A stretch of DNA of 64,000 nt from Gambelia wislizenii (GCA_030847615.1 JAUMIR010000003.1:339402256-339466255); one strand, 5' to 3'. Numbered from the stretch's first letter, positions 21,925 to 32,465 are shown. Program-made: numbers and translations. The notes: generated by a model not told the origin, from the sequence alone.

Positions 21925-22639
21925 TTTAACAGTAATATATTCAAGTCTTTTACTCCAAGTCGCAAATTAAGTCTCAAGTCGAGTCTTAAGTCCTTAAAAG
22001 ATACTTTCAAGTCAAGTCTCAAGTCGAGTCTAAAGTCTGGGAGCCAATTTTAACAGAAAAAAAGGTGGTGGTTGTGGTGTGCGTGTGGGGTGGGTGAGTG
22101 GGTGGATGGTTTCAATTACTAGAAATTCGAGAACATGTGCACAAAGTTAGGTAGAAAAAAATTAAAGTACCAGCAAATGCATTAGGATTCTTTAGAAGGA
22201 ACCTTCCACCTCAAGCCCGTTGCCTAACACATTTGCTGTTACCATTTCTGTCACATGACTGGTAGATAAAAAGCAGTGAGATCATGGAAGTATTGTTCAA
22301 AGGTGGAAAACCATTTTCTGCTCCATAATGTTTCTGGATGAATGCATTATGTTACGAACCCAAGGCCAGCAAGTTGGTCTCTAAAAATATACAAGTCACA
22401 TCCCTGACCTTCTGCTTAGCAAGCAATATGATCAGGCCAAAATAGCTATTAAACAACATACCAGTGATACAGAACACCAAATGGATTTAGCTAGCTCACC
22501 TTCTTTTATTGCCAGTGAGAACAGTAGGTTCCTTACAGCTCCTATGGCACATATAAGCATCCTAGAAGTGTCTAAATACTGTCACGCCTTTACTTTGGCA
22601 TGATGTTATGTTCTTCCTTCACCTGTTCTTTAAGGACAC

Positions 22640-22960
22640 TGTAGGAAGATGCCATACCTGGAGAAACATTGCCCCTGTGATTCTGGTCAAATAGAAACAG
22701 TGGAACATGTGCTTTTCCAGTATTTACGTTATAGAGACCTATGTACTGATCTTATTTTGCCAATACTCCACAAACATCCAGGATGTTCAGAACAGTTTTT
22801 GTTTTGCTTCTTTGCTGCTTTCAGATACTAATCCTATCATAATATACAAAGTGGCCAAATTTTGTGTGGCAGCAATTAAAATTCAACGGGGGATGACTTG
22901 CACCATGGATTAGTATAATGAATATCTAGTTGGGCTCTGTCAGGATGAGCTGGGTTCTGT
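22640..22960 (+). pseudogene. LINE-like C-terminal zinc-binding fragment
   Basis: The frame starting at 22649 reads LEKHCPCDSGQIETVEHVLF, a Cys-x-Cys...His pattern seen near the C-terminus of several LINE ORF2 proteins; the next frame continues NPIIIYKVAKFCVAAIKIQR, so there is a frameshift near 22815. An AT-rich tail (TTTTATGTATATTTATATG) follows to about 23020. I recognise the motif type but cannot name the clade. Confidence 0.5.
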
Positions 22961-23029
22961 TCTCTGACAGATTAATGCTTGTCTGTACTTGTATTCTTTT
23001 ATGTATATTTATATGTATTTTAACCTCTT

Positions 23030-23290
23030 TTTTGAGGTTTTTTTAAATTGATAGTTATCCACTTTGGAAATGCACAACAATGTGATTTGTTTGTCCTAAC
23101 AAGCGGGAGTGTGCATTTCCCCCACAGTTTTTTTAAAAACTGCAGAAAAGACCCAAAGTCTTTTCTAGCATAGTTTTTGGCCCCCCTCCTTCTGAATACC
23201 ACAATTCAACATGGGTTCTCATTAAGACAGATGGAATTTCTCACAAATTCCATGAGGAGTTTATTCACCATCTAGACTGGCCCCTAGTCA
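23030..23290 (-). mobile_element. MITE D copy 3
   Basis: Reverse-orientation copy, landmarks in order: GTCCTAACAAGCGGGAGTGTG, a T-rich block, GGCCCCCCTCCTTCTGAAT, AAGACAGATGGAATTTC, CCATGAGGAGTTTATTCACC and CTAGACTGGCCCC. The hairpin end is missing. Confidence 0.65.
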
Positions 23291-23451
23291 AGTCATTGAA
23301 ACAACTTGAGTCTGACTTGAGTCTGAGACAATCGACTGGAGTCTACGTCACTGGGTTTTAATCTGCTGTATTCAACAAAAGTGACTGAAGAGGGCTAAAG
23401 GATAAAAGCACAGAACTGTATTTTCCACTGTGCAACACAATTGGATTTCCA

Positions 23452-23490
23452 TCTGATGAAGGCTGGATCTTAATCAACTCTGGCCTGAAA
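23452..23490 (+). ncRNA. Hammerhead-ribozyme-like core motif
   Basis: CTGATGA is followed by AGGCTGGA, an 11-base loop, TCTGGCCT, then GAAA. The two octamers pair over 8 positions (six Watson-Crick, a central tandem of G-U wobbles), giving a valid stem II between the two invariant core strands of a hammerhead. Stems I and III were not established, and AAGAAAAAAAAA follows GAAA. Hammerheads are known in Penelope-like elements; whether this belongs to one is inference. Confidence 0.4.
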
Positions 23491-24496
23491 AGAAAAAAAA
23501 ATTGTTAAAAATTATTGTGGCCATGATGACCATTGGCAAGTTCTAATATAACTTCCCTCCACCCCTGTTTTCAGAAATACGTAGTTAACAAATAGAAAAT
23601 GAAACAAAATGTTGAACAGTGGAGTACTTCTGTTCAGGGCTCCAAGAAGTCCATTCTAGTCCATTCCAATCCTATTCCTTCCAACAGTGTCAGAGTTCTT
23701 TGACTATTGATCCACATAGTTAGTAATCTGTTCTGCCCCTATCCCCACCCCAGTTCGTTCCCCTAAGTATTTTGGTACTTTTGTAGACTTTGGGATTCTC
23801 ATAAGCTTGCTGATAACCTTCTCTCTGTGTGTGTATATGTGAAAGAGAGAGAAAGAGAGGGAGGGAAAGAGAGAGGGGAGGGATGCTCTGGGATTATACA
23901 ACCAACAGCACTCACAACTAAGAATTAGAAGAGATAATGCTTACGGTAAAGGCCATACCCAATGACTCCTTTGGAGTAGAAAAAGGAACTGAGCTCAGTT
24001 TACTTGGATAATTTTCAGAAGTTATGTTTATTTAGATGAATGGGTTCTGTCTGGAAAATGAAAGAAAACAGACCTGCGTGCCTTGTTTAGATGGCTTTTA
24101 CAAAGTATTCATTTATAGCTGTTGTGGGAAAGACCCATGCATGAAATGTTACTGACTTGCCAGCTCTGACTTACTCATCTTCTCGGAAAAGTCTTCCTTT
24201 TCAGTTCTAGCTGTTAAAAATTGTGCTATTCATTTACAATTTTTAAAAAGATGATTAATCATCAGAACTTTTAACTGATGGGTATATTACATTAGAATCT
24301 ATCTAAATAATGCCAAAACATCAGCAAAGGGGCTGAAGTGTCACTGGGGGTTATGTATGCTGCAGTGCATCTGTATCTGGTTTGGGAAGAAAGCCAAGCC
24401 CAGTCTATTCAAAACACCTGCAGCTTAAGGCACCTGGCAAGGCACTGCCCCAAAGGACATCACCCCAATTTGGCTGCCTTGCCAGTATCCATATCA
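23491..24496. other. No recognised gene
   Basis: Unassigned DNA with a GAGAGAAAGAGAGGGAGGG simple repeat at about 23842-23880. Confidence 0.4.
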
Positions 24497-24534
24497 CATA
24501 GAATCATAGAGTTGAAAGGGACCTCATGGGCCAT

Positions 24535-24590
<56 letters not shown>
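24497..24590 (-). repeat. CR1 3' scrap followed by (TC)n(AC)n microsatellite
   Basis: CACATAGAATCATAGAGTTG...CCTCATGGGCCATCAG is the reversed last 45 bp of a CR1. It runs into about 15 TC and 10 AC units (24539-24590). Long serine-leucine and threonine-histidine frames here are microsatellite artefacts. Confidence 0.85.
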
Positions 24591-24591
<1 letters not shown>

Positions 24592-25168
24592 AGATTATCA
24601 GACAGGAATACAAAAAGCATTCCTTTCCACAATCTCCAATCCTGCCCCTGTCCTGGCACAATAACCCTTCCCACTGCACTTACCTTTCTCTCCCATCGAC
24701 AGGCAGCCCAGGAATGAATGGAGCTCTAATGGAGCTCAGTTCACTTCCTGGACTGAAATCCAACCCGTTCTTGTGAGAAGATGCGAGTTCAGGAAATTCA
24801 AAAAGAAAAAGAAAAATACACAGACAAAAAGTTCACAAAAGCACATACACACACTAAAAAAATAACAAGTAACCCAGGAGAGGGTACAAAAAAGAGGGTA
24901 GCCTACCTGGTTCTCGCGATCCCACCTGGAAGCAGGACCACCCATTGACACTGTATTCACAAGTCAAAAACAGCACGAGATTCCAGATGCTGGCAATGCG
25001 GCACCAAAACAGAATGGGCAATCCGTCGACATCTCCGGCCCATCAATAAAAATAAACGCCACAATAACAACAGCAGAACACAAAAGGACGATGTCATGTG
25101 ATATTGGCATCCTTTTGCATTCTGCTGGCATCATTTTGGCACCACATTAGCTGCATCTGATAATCTCC
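24591..25168. mobile_element. Family P DNA transposon
   Basis: Left end AAGATTATCAGACAGG (outer bases merged with the AC repeat) and right end GCATCTGATAATCTCC. Interior blocks shared with the copy at 30748: ACTTACCTTTCTCTCCCA, GAGCTCAGTTCACTTCCTGG, TTCACAAAAGCACATACACA, ACCTGGTTCTCGCGATCCCA, AGATGCTGGCAATG and CATTCTGCTGGCATCATT. It is non-coding. The target duplication is obscured by the microsatellite. Confidence 0.8.
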
Positions 25169-25371
25169 ACCCTTTGAATTCCAGTGATAATTTGTGAGAA
25201 ACACGAAGCTTTGGATATCCAAATCAAGATTCAGATTCAGCGCCTAATTCAGACATAGTAGCTTCCAGATCAGTCTGTGAAGTGAGCGATTATCTGAATC
25301 ACTGAATCAGGATCTGAAGCAAACACACCAATTATTTCCTCATAGTATATTCATGCATGCATGAACAATTA

Positions 25372-25512
25372 TTGTTGTTGTGTGGCTTCAAGTCATGTTA
25401 CGGTGATTCTATCACAGGGTTTTCTGAGGCTAAGAATGTGTGACTTGCCCAAGGTTACCCAATGGGTTTTCACGGCTGAGCGGGGATTTGAAACCTGGTC
25501 TCCTGACTCATA
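25372..25512 (-). mobile_element. tRNA-derived SINE, distal part of a split copy
   Basis: TTGTTGTTGTGTGGCTTCAAG to GATTTGAAACCTGGTCTCCTGACTCATA is the tail, body and B-box side of a minus-strand SINE. It stops at the family P insertion, and the remaining A-box head resumes at 26311-26350. Confidence 0.85.
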
Positions 25513-26310
25513 GGACTTTATCAGACTAATACAGTTGTCCCTTCATATTTGCTGGGATTTGGTTCCAGGACCCCCCGTGGATACCAAAATCCGTGAATAC
25601 TCAAGTCCCATTATATGCAATGGCATAGCAAAATGGTGTCCCTTATATAAGACAACAAAATAAAGGTTTGCTTTTTGGATTATTATTTTTTAAAGAATAT
25701 TTTCAAGCCATGAATACTTAAATCGGTGGATACCAAATAAGTGGATACGGAGGGACAACAGTATTCAATAATGTTTCTGTCTCACCAAAAGCTAAAAGCA
25801 TGCTTGTCCCAACACAATAACCCTTGCTATCAAACCTACCTCCAGCAGCGTGAAAAGGCAGCCCCAGCATTAATGGAGCACGAATGGAGCGCTGTTCATT
25901 TCCGCACTTGTGATCTCAACAATTCTCATGAGAAGATGCAAGCACGGTACATTTTAAAAATACAGAAAAATACAGACACAAAACGTACACACACGCACAT
26001 AAACACACGTTAAAACTTAAACCAGGGAGGTTCATAAAAAGAGCATCCCCTACCTGACTGTCATTTTCTCACCCAGAAGTGATCTGGCATTGACACTGAA
26101 ATCATGAGAGGACAATGGCGCGAGGTTTCAAATGCCAGCTATGCCGGCAAAAAGGCACCACGGGAGATCTATTGACAGCTTGGCCCATCAATAAAAAAGA
26201 ATGCCTTATTCCCTACACACGATCGCAAAAGGACATTATCTGATATGCACGCCCTTTCGCGTTCATTAGGTGTCGTTATGATGCCATATTTGCCACATCT
26301 GATAAAGTCC
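25513..26310. mobile_element. Family P DNA transposon inserted in a SINE
   Basis: Ends GGACTTTATCAGAC and CTGATAAAGTCC, flanked on both sides by ATA: an exact 3-bp target duplication, confirmed because removing the element and one ATA restores the SINE order CTCATA-GTCCAACAC. The interior (CAACACAATAACCCTTGC, GGAGCGCTGTTCATTTCC, GTTCATAAAAAGAGCATCCC, TTGACAGCTTGGCCCATC, TTCATTAGGTGTCGTTATGA) matches 62591-63155 closely. A Tigger-like MITE (25532-25761) sits near its left end. Confidence 0.9.
25532..25761 (+). mobile_element. Tigger/MER2-like Tc1-mariner MITE
   Basis: CAGTTGTCCCTTCATATTTG at the start and CGGAGGGACAACAG at the end are inverted repeats, and TA flanks both sides (25530-25531 and 25762-25763), the Tc1/mariner signature. 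Interior: GGTTCCAGGACCCCCCGTGG and CAAAATCCGTGAATACTCAA. It is nested in family P, which is nested in a SINE. Confidence 0.9.
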
Positions 26311-26350
26311 ATAGTCCAACACTCAAACCATTACGCCACACTGGCTCTAT
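26311..26350 (-). mobile_element. tRNA-derived SINE head (proximal part of split copy)
   Basis: ATAGTCCAACACTCAAACCA...GCCACACTGGCT is the reversed tRNA-like head that completes the SINE interrupted at 25512. Confidence 0.85.
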
Positions 26351-26929
26351 ACAAACATGCAAATAAGCATGCAATTAGCAAAATGAATATAAGCACCGCA
26401 GCAGATATGATGCAAGCCAGACTTTGAAGGAGAAGTGAGAAAGAGAAGGTCTACAACATTTGAATGAATTATTTTACTTAATACTCCAGTGCTGTTTTTC
26501 AAAGAAGACAGAAACTCTCCAGCAGAGAGTTCCAAGAATGAAAGTTCCAGCAAATGCAGCTTCTGTTCTTTCCAACAGTTGTGATAATTAATTTCACCAC
26601 AGTTTTGATTATGAACCTAGCAGAGAAGCAAAAGATGAATGGCACTCCTGCAGAATGCTGGGTTTCGCTCTCCTGGACCCACATTACAGCATGTCTGAGA
26701 TGTCTATGTTTTGTTGGAATACATTCTTGGCATTTGTAACAAAGTGTTCTACGGACTGAGCAGGCCTCATTAATAAAAAACCAGCCCTCATTAATGAAAA
26801 TTCAGCTCTCTTCACAGAAAACAGTGGCTGGGATTAAAACAAAGGGATGTATTTCCCCTCAGTTTATGAACCTAATGAACTTTTCCATGGTTGTTAGTTA
26901 TATTTGTATTCTGCCTTTCCCAGAACTTG
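26351..26929. other. No recognised gene
   Basis: Unassigned DNA up to the Bov-B element. ATTCTGCCTTTCCCAGAAC near 26910 resembles a reversed L2/SINE 3'-end word but is too short to assign. Confidence 0.4.
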
Positions 26930-28016
26930 GGATAGTTACTTTGGGGCTATGCTAGTTGTGCTACTAGCAGAAAATAACAAAGATTTGGAACAATTATTGA
27001 AAAAAGTCAAAGCAGAAAGTGAAAAGGCAGGTTTGCAGTTGAACATTAAGAAAACAAAAATAAAGACCACAGGTGGTTTACATAATGTAAACAATGAAGA
27101 TATTGAAATAGTTCAAGATTTTACATATCTTGGCTTAGGAGATTTTCAGACACGATTTTCGGGTCTATATATTCCAAAACAGCTCCGTTGCTGCCGCGTG
27201 GCACGGGAGCAGTTTTGGACGACGACATTCCTCTGCTGAACCCCTCCGTGTCACTTCCATGACAGAATGGAGGAAGCCGCATCATATTTCACTCACGGGC
27301 AACAATCGTGAGTGAAATATGACGCCGCTTCCTCCATTCTGTCACGAAGTGACACAGAGGGGTTCGGCAGAGGAACGGCGTTGTCCAAAACTTCTCCCGT
27401 GCCGCACAGCAGCAACAGAGCTGTTTTGGAATATATAGACCCGAAAATCGCATCTGAAAATCTCCCTAATCATTAATCAGAGTGGAAACTGCAGTCAAGA
27501 AATCAGAAGAGGACTAGGACTTGGAAGGCCAGAGATGAAGGAACTAGACAAGATCCTGAAGTGTAAAGCTAGATCACTGAATACTAAAGTTAGGATGGTC
27601 CATGCAATCGTATTTCCCATTACAATGTATGGCTGTGAAACCTGGACAGTGAAGAAAGCTGATAGGAAGAAAATCAACTCATTTGAGACGTGGTGCTGGA
27701 GAAGAGCTATGGATACCATGGATTGCTAGAAAGACAAAGAAATGGGTCCTAGAGCAAAACAAGCTTGAATTCGCCCTAGAAGCCAAGATTACTAAACTGA
27801 GGCTGTCGTACTTTGGTCATATCGTGAGAAGACACAACTCACTGGAAAATATGATGTTTGGTGAAGTAGAGGGATGTAGGAAAAGAGGAAGATCACATTC
27901 TAGATGGATAGACTCAAGGAAGCTGCAGCAGGGCAGTTGATGGTAGGGTGATTTAGGTGTCTCTCATTCATGGGGTCGCCATAAGTCTAAATTGACTTGA
28001 TGGCCATTAACAACAG
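26930..28016 (+). pseudogene. Bov-B (RTE-clade) LINE, 3' portion of ORF2, split
   Basis: Retrotransposon polyprotein remnant. The first part (to about 27137) encodes KKVKAESEKAGLQLNIKKTK and the FTYLG block that follow the RT active site in Bov-B. After the palindromic insertion (27138-27465) the frame continues from 27535 with LDKILKCKARSLNTKVRMVH and FPITMYGCETWTVKKADRKK, then after a stop and frameshift LSYFGHIVRRHNSLENMMFG and GCRKRGRSHSRW. The 3' end has GGGTCGCCATAAGTC...TTGACTTGATGGCC and a CAACAG tail. The endonuclease and most of the RT are absent, so it is 5'-truncated and dead. Confidence 0.9.
27138..27465. mobile_element. Foldback palindromic element with family P-like ends
   Basis: A 328-bp near-perfect palindrome. 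Left arm starts GGAGATTTTCAGAC; the right end reversed reads GGAGATTTTCAGAT. The arms (each about 160 bp) agree at nearly every position, for example CGATTTTCGGGTCTATATAT and AATGGAGGAAGC in both, around a centre near CAACAATCGTGAGTGAAATA. Flanking triplets are TTA and CTA. The ends match the GGANNTTNTCAGAC pattern of family P. It interrupts the Bov-B frame. Confidence 0.85.
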
Positions 28017-30682
28017 AAGTTGGGCACACTCTGGACTACATTTTCTGTGCTGAAGAGGGTGATTGTGATCTGGGAGTGGAGGAACTATCTGTAGGGCTTT
28101 TGTCATGGACAGATCAATACCTGGTGGAATTTAGACTTTCTGGGATTCAGAACCTCTGAAGAGGTTAAGATGGTCTTCCCCCGGAGGTTTGTGGATCCCA
28201 ATGGATTCTTGATGGCTCTTGGGGAGTTTCCTGCTGCCTTGGCAGACAATTCTGTCAAAGTCTTAGTCAACCTCTGGAAAGTCTTAGTCAATGTCTGGAA
28301 TGAGATAATAGCTAAGGTGGTTGACACGATTGTTCCTGAGCATCCTTTTTCATGCAGTGGTGCCAAATTGGCCTCTGGTTTTCCAGGGAGCTGGCAGCAA
28401 TGAAACAAGTGAGACTGTGACTAGCTTGATATTGGCAGAAAACCCAGAGCAGAGCCAATCAAATACAGGCTAGAGGTAATCTAGGGACAAACTCTAGGGC
28501 AATGCAGGCAGAAAAGGCAAATTACTTTTCTGCCTCCATTGAGTCTGCAAAGAGGTGGCCAGCCGAGCTGTTTTGAGTGGTCAGAGTTCTTTTACATATG
28601 GGCTCAGGAGAGGAAAATCCAGACCATTTGACAGCCCACTGTGAACAACTTGCCAGGCAATTTGGAGATAAAATTGTTCAGTTCTATACCAGTAGATGTA
28701 ACTTGGGCCCCTGCTTATCCAGTGATAATGGATACTTTTCAATTTGTGCAATATGGATGAATTTGTAGACAGAATTCTTGGAGAGGTAAGACCTACCACA
28801 TGCGTGTTAGATCCTTGCTCTTCCTCGCTCAAAAAAAATGCCATAAGGGGACTGGCCAGGTAGGTAGAGGAAGTGATGAATGTCTCACTAAAACAAGGCA
28901 AAGTTCCAGCATGCCTGAAGGAGGCAGTTATAAAACTGTGGCTAAAAAGAAGAAAAGAAAGAAAGCCCTCCTTGGATCTCACTATGTTGGATAAATTATC
29001 AGCCTGTCTCAAACATTACACTTTTGGGCAAGGCACTGGGGCACATAGTGGCCACCCAGCTCCAGGGGTTTCTCAATGAGATGGATTATCTAAATCAATT
29101 TCAATCTGGTTTCATGTCTGGCTATGGGATAGAAACCACTTTGGTCACCTTGGTGGATGACCAATGCGAGCAACCGGACAGCGGGAGTAGGTCCCTCTGG
29201 GTTCTTCTGGACTTCTCCGTGGCTTTTGATACCATCAACCATCCTTCTGGGCCACCTTGCTGGGATGGAACTTGGAGGGACAGTTTTACAATAGCTTTGC
29301 TCCTTTCTGGAGGAGCAAACTCAGAAGGTGATGCTGAGGGACTCTCACCAGTCCTGTTGGTCTCAAGGCTTGGTACTATACCCCATGCTATTTAACATAT
29401 ACATGAAACTGCTGAGAGAGATTGTCTGGAATGTTGGCGTCCAGTGCCATCAGTACACTGATGAAACCCAACTCTACTACTCCTTTCCACCACAAGCCAA
29501 GGAAGCTGTTTGGGTCCTAAACTGGTGCCTGCCATCAGTAATGGACTGGATGTGGACAAAAAATTGAAACTTAATTCAGACAAGACAGAGGTGCTCCTGG
29601 TCAGTTGGAAAGCAGATCAGGGAATAGGAATTCAGCATATGCTGGATGGTTACACTCCCCTTGAAAACCCATGTCTGCAGCTTGGGTGTGCTCTTAAATT
29701 CAACCCTGAGCCTGGAAGCACAGGATTTAGTGCTTGCCAGGAATGCACTTGCACAATTAAGGCTTGTGCGCCTGCTACACTTGTTCCTTGAGATGGCAAA
29801 CGTGGCCACAGCAACACATTCCTTGGTTACATCCCAGTTGGTTTACTGTCACACACTGTATATGGGACTTCCATTGAAGAGAGTTTGCAAACTTCAGCTG
29901 GTCCAAAGAGCTGGAGCCACTTGTTAACTGGAGCTGGCTACAAGAAGTACCCAGCTTCCTTCTTGCAACAGCTCCATGGCTGCCAGTTAATTTCTGGGAA
30001 CAATTCGAAGTGCTGGGGATAACCTATAAAGCCCTATGAAGGACCATATTCTCCCATATGAAGTGGTCTGTGGGTGCATCCACACTACATGAATAATCCA
30101 GTTTGAAACTGGATTATTTGCCATGGATCCTTCCTATGAAATCCTAGGATTTTTAGTTTGGTTGAGGCACCAGTACTCTTTGGCAGAGAAGGCTAAAGAC
30201 CTTGCAAAACTACAAACCCCAGAGATCCAAAGGAAGAAGCCATGGCAGACAATCCCATTTCAAACTAGATTATTCATGTAGTGTGGATTAGGCCTGTGTT
30301 TTGAGATCTTCTCAAGAGATCCTTCACTCTGTCACTCTACCCTCACAGGTGGGTACCTGGTGGGAAAGGATCTCCTCTGCGGCTGCTCCAAGGCTCTGGA
30401 ACTCCCATCCCAGAGAAGTTAGACTGGCTCCTCTTTGCTGCCTTTCCACAGGCTGGAAAAGACCTCCTTATTCCAACAGGCCTTTAAGAATGGTGTTTTT
30501 AGGGGGAAACAGACATGGATAGCGAGCTGGATTTTTTAATTTGGTGCTTTTAACAGCTTGTGTTTTTAAATTGATTTTAATTCTTTGATTTCCTTTTATC
30601 TTTTGTATACTGTGAATTTTTATCTATGTTTGTTTTGAATTACTGTATTGTAAGCCACCTTCAGTCCCAACTCTACCACCTC

Positions 30683-30718
<36 letters not shown>

Positions 30719-30719
30719 G
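28017..30719 (+). pseudogene. L2 LINE, ORF2 remnant with 3' UTR, split by a MITE
   Basis: About 2.5 kb of an L2-clade non-LTR retrotransposon in broken frames. Recognisable RT blocks: FQSGFMSGYGIETTLVTLVD (about 29100-29160), LWVLLDFSVAFDTINH (29190-29245), MLFNIYMKLL, then HQYTDETQLYYSF, where the catalytic YADD is degraded to YTDE (about 29448-29475), and KLKLNSDKTEVLLVS (about 29560-29610). Downstream, LVTSQLVYCHTLYMGLPLKR matches the L2 C-terminal region. The 3' UTR ends GTAAGCCACCTTCAGTCCC and (ATT)n at 30686-30719. It is interrupted at 30074-30291 by a hAT-like MITE. No intact frame exceeds about 125 codons. Confidence 0.9.
30074..30291. mobile_element. hAT-like palindromic MITE in L2
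   Basis: Arms contain GTGCATCCACACTACATGAA and the inverted TTCATGTAGTGTGGATTAG, with AAACTGGATTATTTG inside. Flanking 8-mers GTCTGTGG and GCCTGTGT match at 6 of 8 positions, consistent with an aged 8-bp hAT-type duplication. The L2 UTR continues on both sides. Confidence 0.8.
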
Positions 30720-30747
30720 GAAGTGGTTATCTTGAGCTGCAGTCTTG

Positions 30748-31289
30748 GGACTTTATCAGACGACCTCCTGTAAACGTTCTTTTGCTGGCATAAAAACATC
30801 CGTTTTTTATGCCTGCAAAAGAACTCCCCCCGCCACCGCACTTACCTTCTCTCCCAGCAGAAGGCTTCCCTGGCAAGGAAGAGTAAGTGAACGGAGCCCT
30901 GTTCACTTCCTTGGTTGAAATCCTGCGAGACTTCATTGTGAGGGAAATTCAAACATAAAACAAAATATTAAACATTAAAAGTTACACCAAGCACATAAAC
31001 ACACTTTAAAACTTCCAAGTAAACCAGAGAAGGTTTAAAAAAGTATGTCACTTACCTGGATGTTGTAATCTCACCCAGAAGTGTTCGCACCAGACAGGCC
31101 ATTGACGCTGCATATGGCCTGAAGTTTCACACACCAGCAATGTGGGCACCAAAACACGATGGGTGATCTATTCACTGCTCGGCCCATCAGTAGAAAGAAA
31201 TGGCACAAGAAATATCATGTGATATTGGTGTCCTTTTGCATCCCGCTGTCGTTATTCTGGTGCCACGTTAGTTGCGTCTGATAATCTCC
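30748..31289. mobile_element. Family P DNA transposon, well-preserved copy
   Basis: Ends GGACTTTATCAGAC and GTCTGATAATCTCC, flanked exactly by TTG on both sides (30745-30747 and 31290-31292). Near the left end a stem-loop, GTTCTTTTGCTGGCATAAAA...TTTTATGCCTGCAAAAGAAC (30777-30824), is shared with the copies at 13545 and 62591. It is non-coding and 542 bp long. This is the best reference copy for the family. Confidence 0.9.
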
Positions 31290-31362
31290 TTGTACTCACC
31301 TGATTGTAAGTATTAATGAGACTTACTCATGAACAGATGTATGATATATGGTCCATGGACAG

Positions 31363-31592
31363 TCAGCATGATTTAGTGGTTTGAACATTGGATTAGGACT
31401 CTGGAGACCAGGGTTTGAATCCCTGCATGGTTGTAGAAACCCACCAGGTGATGTTGGGCAAGTCATACTCTCTCAGCCTCAAAGGAAGGCAAAGGCAAAG
31501 CCCCTTTAAACAAATCTTGCCCAGAAACCCCTGTGATAGTTTTGCTTTAGAGTTGCCATAAGAAATGAATTGAAGGCACACAAGAACAACAA
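31363..31592 (+). mobile_element. tRNA-derived SINE, full length
   Basis: Head CAGCATGATTTAGTGGTTTGA (A box), B box GGTTTGAATCC, body CAAAGGAAGGCAAAGGCAAAG, CTTGCCCAGAAACCCC, tail GAAGGCACACAAGAACAACA. This is the cleanest pol III head in the window. Confidence 0.85.
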
Positions 31593-31871
31593 AGATCTTT
31601 TCCACTCATATGAATGTACCCAAGCTTTAAGATTCCCTTTGCAGTTTCTACTCTTTAGTCTACCTTTAGCAGATGCTAATTGAGTGGGAGCAAGGGCTGA
31701 GCTTTCTTGGTGGCGACCCCACAATCATGGGTTTCTCTTTCCTGACGGATGTAACAAGCAATCTCCCGTCCCTTTTTTACATGATTGCTGGGGAAAAAAA
31801 TCAGCTTTTTATCATTGCTTCTAAAGTGTTTCACTGAATCATCCATTTTATACTGTTTTGTACATTTTGGT

Positions 31872-31975
31872 AGAGCATGGAAAAGTCAACTTTCTCACCT
31901 ACAACTCTCAGAATCTTCCCTCAGCCAACATGGGGATTCATCATCCAAAAAGTACATTTTCCAAGCTCTGCTCTC
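31872..31975. mobile_element. Palindromic MITE (MITE H)
   Basis: GTAGAGCATGGAAAAGTCAAC at the start, AAAAAGTACATTTTCCAAGCTC at the end, and CTACAACTCTCAGAATCTTCC in the arm. It is the same element as 7580-7715. Confidence 0.65.
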
Positions 31976-32354
31976 CTCCCCCATCCCACCTACTACGTTG
32001 GCTTCCTTCACAGGACAAAGAGTGCACATTTTTTAAAACCATAGCCCTGGGTGGTGAAACACATAGTTATGATTTTCCAGTGGTACTCCTTCCTAGAAAA
32101 CAAATGAACAGTTTGTGATATTTGGGCTGCTTAGCTATCAGATTGATTGCTGCAGTATGCACTGCATGAGGCTTGTCCTTAGTGCACAGAATACCGCTGG
32201 GCACAGAAAGCACATTTCTCCATTTCCCCTCTCACTTCCATAATTTGCTTCTGGGCACCACTAAAGATGCTGATTACTACCTTTCAGGCTTGAATGTCTC
32301 AATCCAGCCCTTGCTGAAGTCATTTCATCCCATTTGAATCTCCCCATCCTTCAG
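31976..32354. other. No recognised gene or repeat
   Basis: Unassigned DNA. Confidence 0.4.
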
Positions 32355-32465
32355 CACAGAGGTGGACAACCTTCAGCCAAACTTCAGACTGGATTGCATC
32401 TCCCACCATCCCAGTCCACGGGCCATGCTCACTGGGGCCAGCAGGTACTGCTGGATGTCCCGTCA
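32355..32465. mobile_element. Palindromic MITE (MITE I), degenerate
   Basis: GGACAACCTTCAGCC...CTCCCACCATCCCAGTCCAC and GGCCATGCTCACTGGGGCC match the repeat seen better at 33748-33880 and around 49165-50345. Confidence 0.5.

Larger units (their letters stand above)
21925..23345. repeat. Region bounded by inverted arrays of AAGTC words
   Basis: Left end (21935-22040): at least nine AAGTC or GAGTC words, for example CAAGTCAAGTCTCAAGTCGAG. Right end (23286-23345): the inverted form, CTTGAGTCTGACTTGAGTCTG, and GACTGGAGTCTACGTCAC. Such inverted subterminal repeat arrays are typical binding-site clusters of some DNA transposons. Other repeats (22640-22960 and 23030-23290) lie between them. The outer ends are not defined. 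Confidence 0.45.

Noticed and set aside
24338..24717. Serine-leucine/threonine-histidine frames
   Set aside because: Translation of a (TC)n(AC)n microsatellite.
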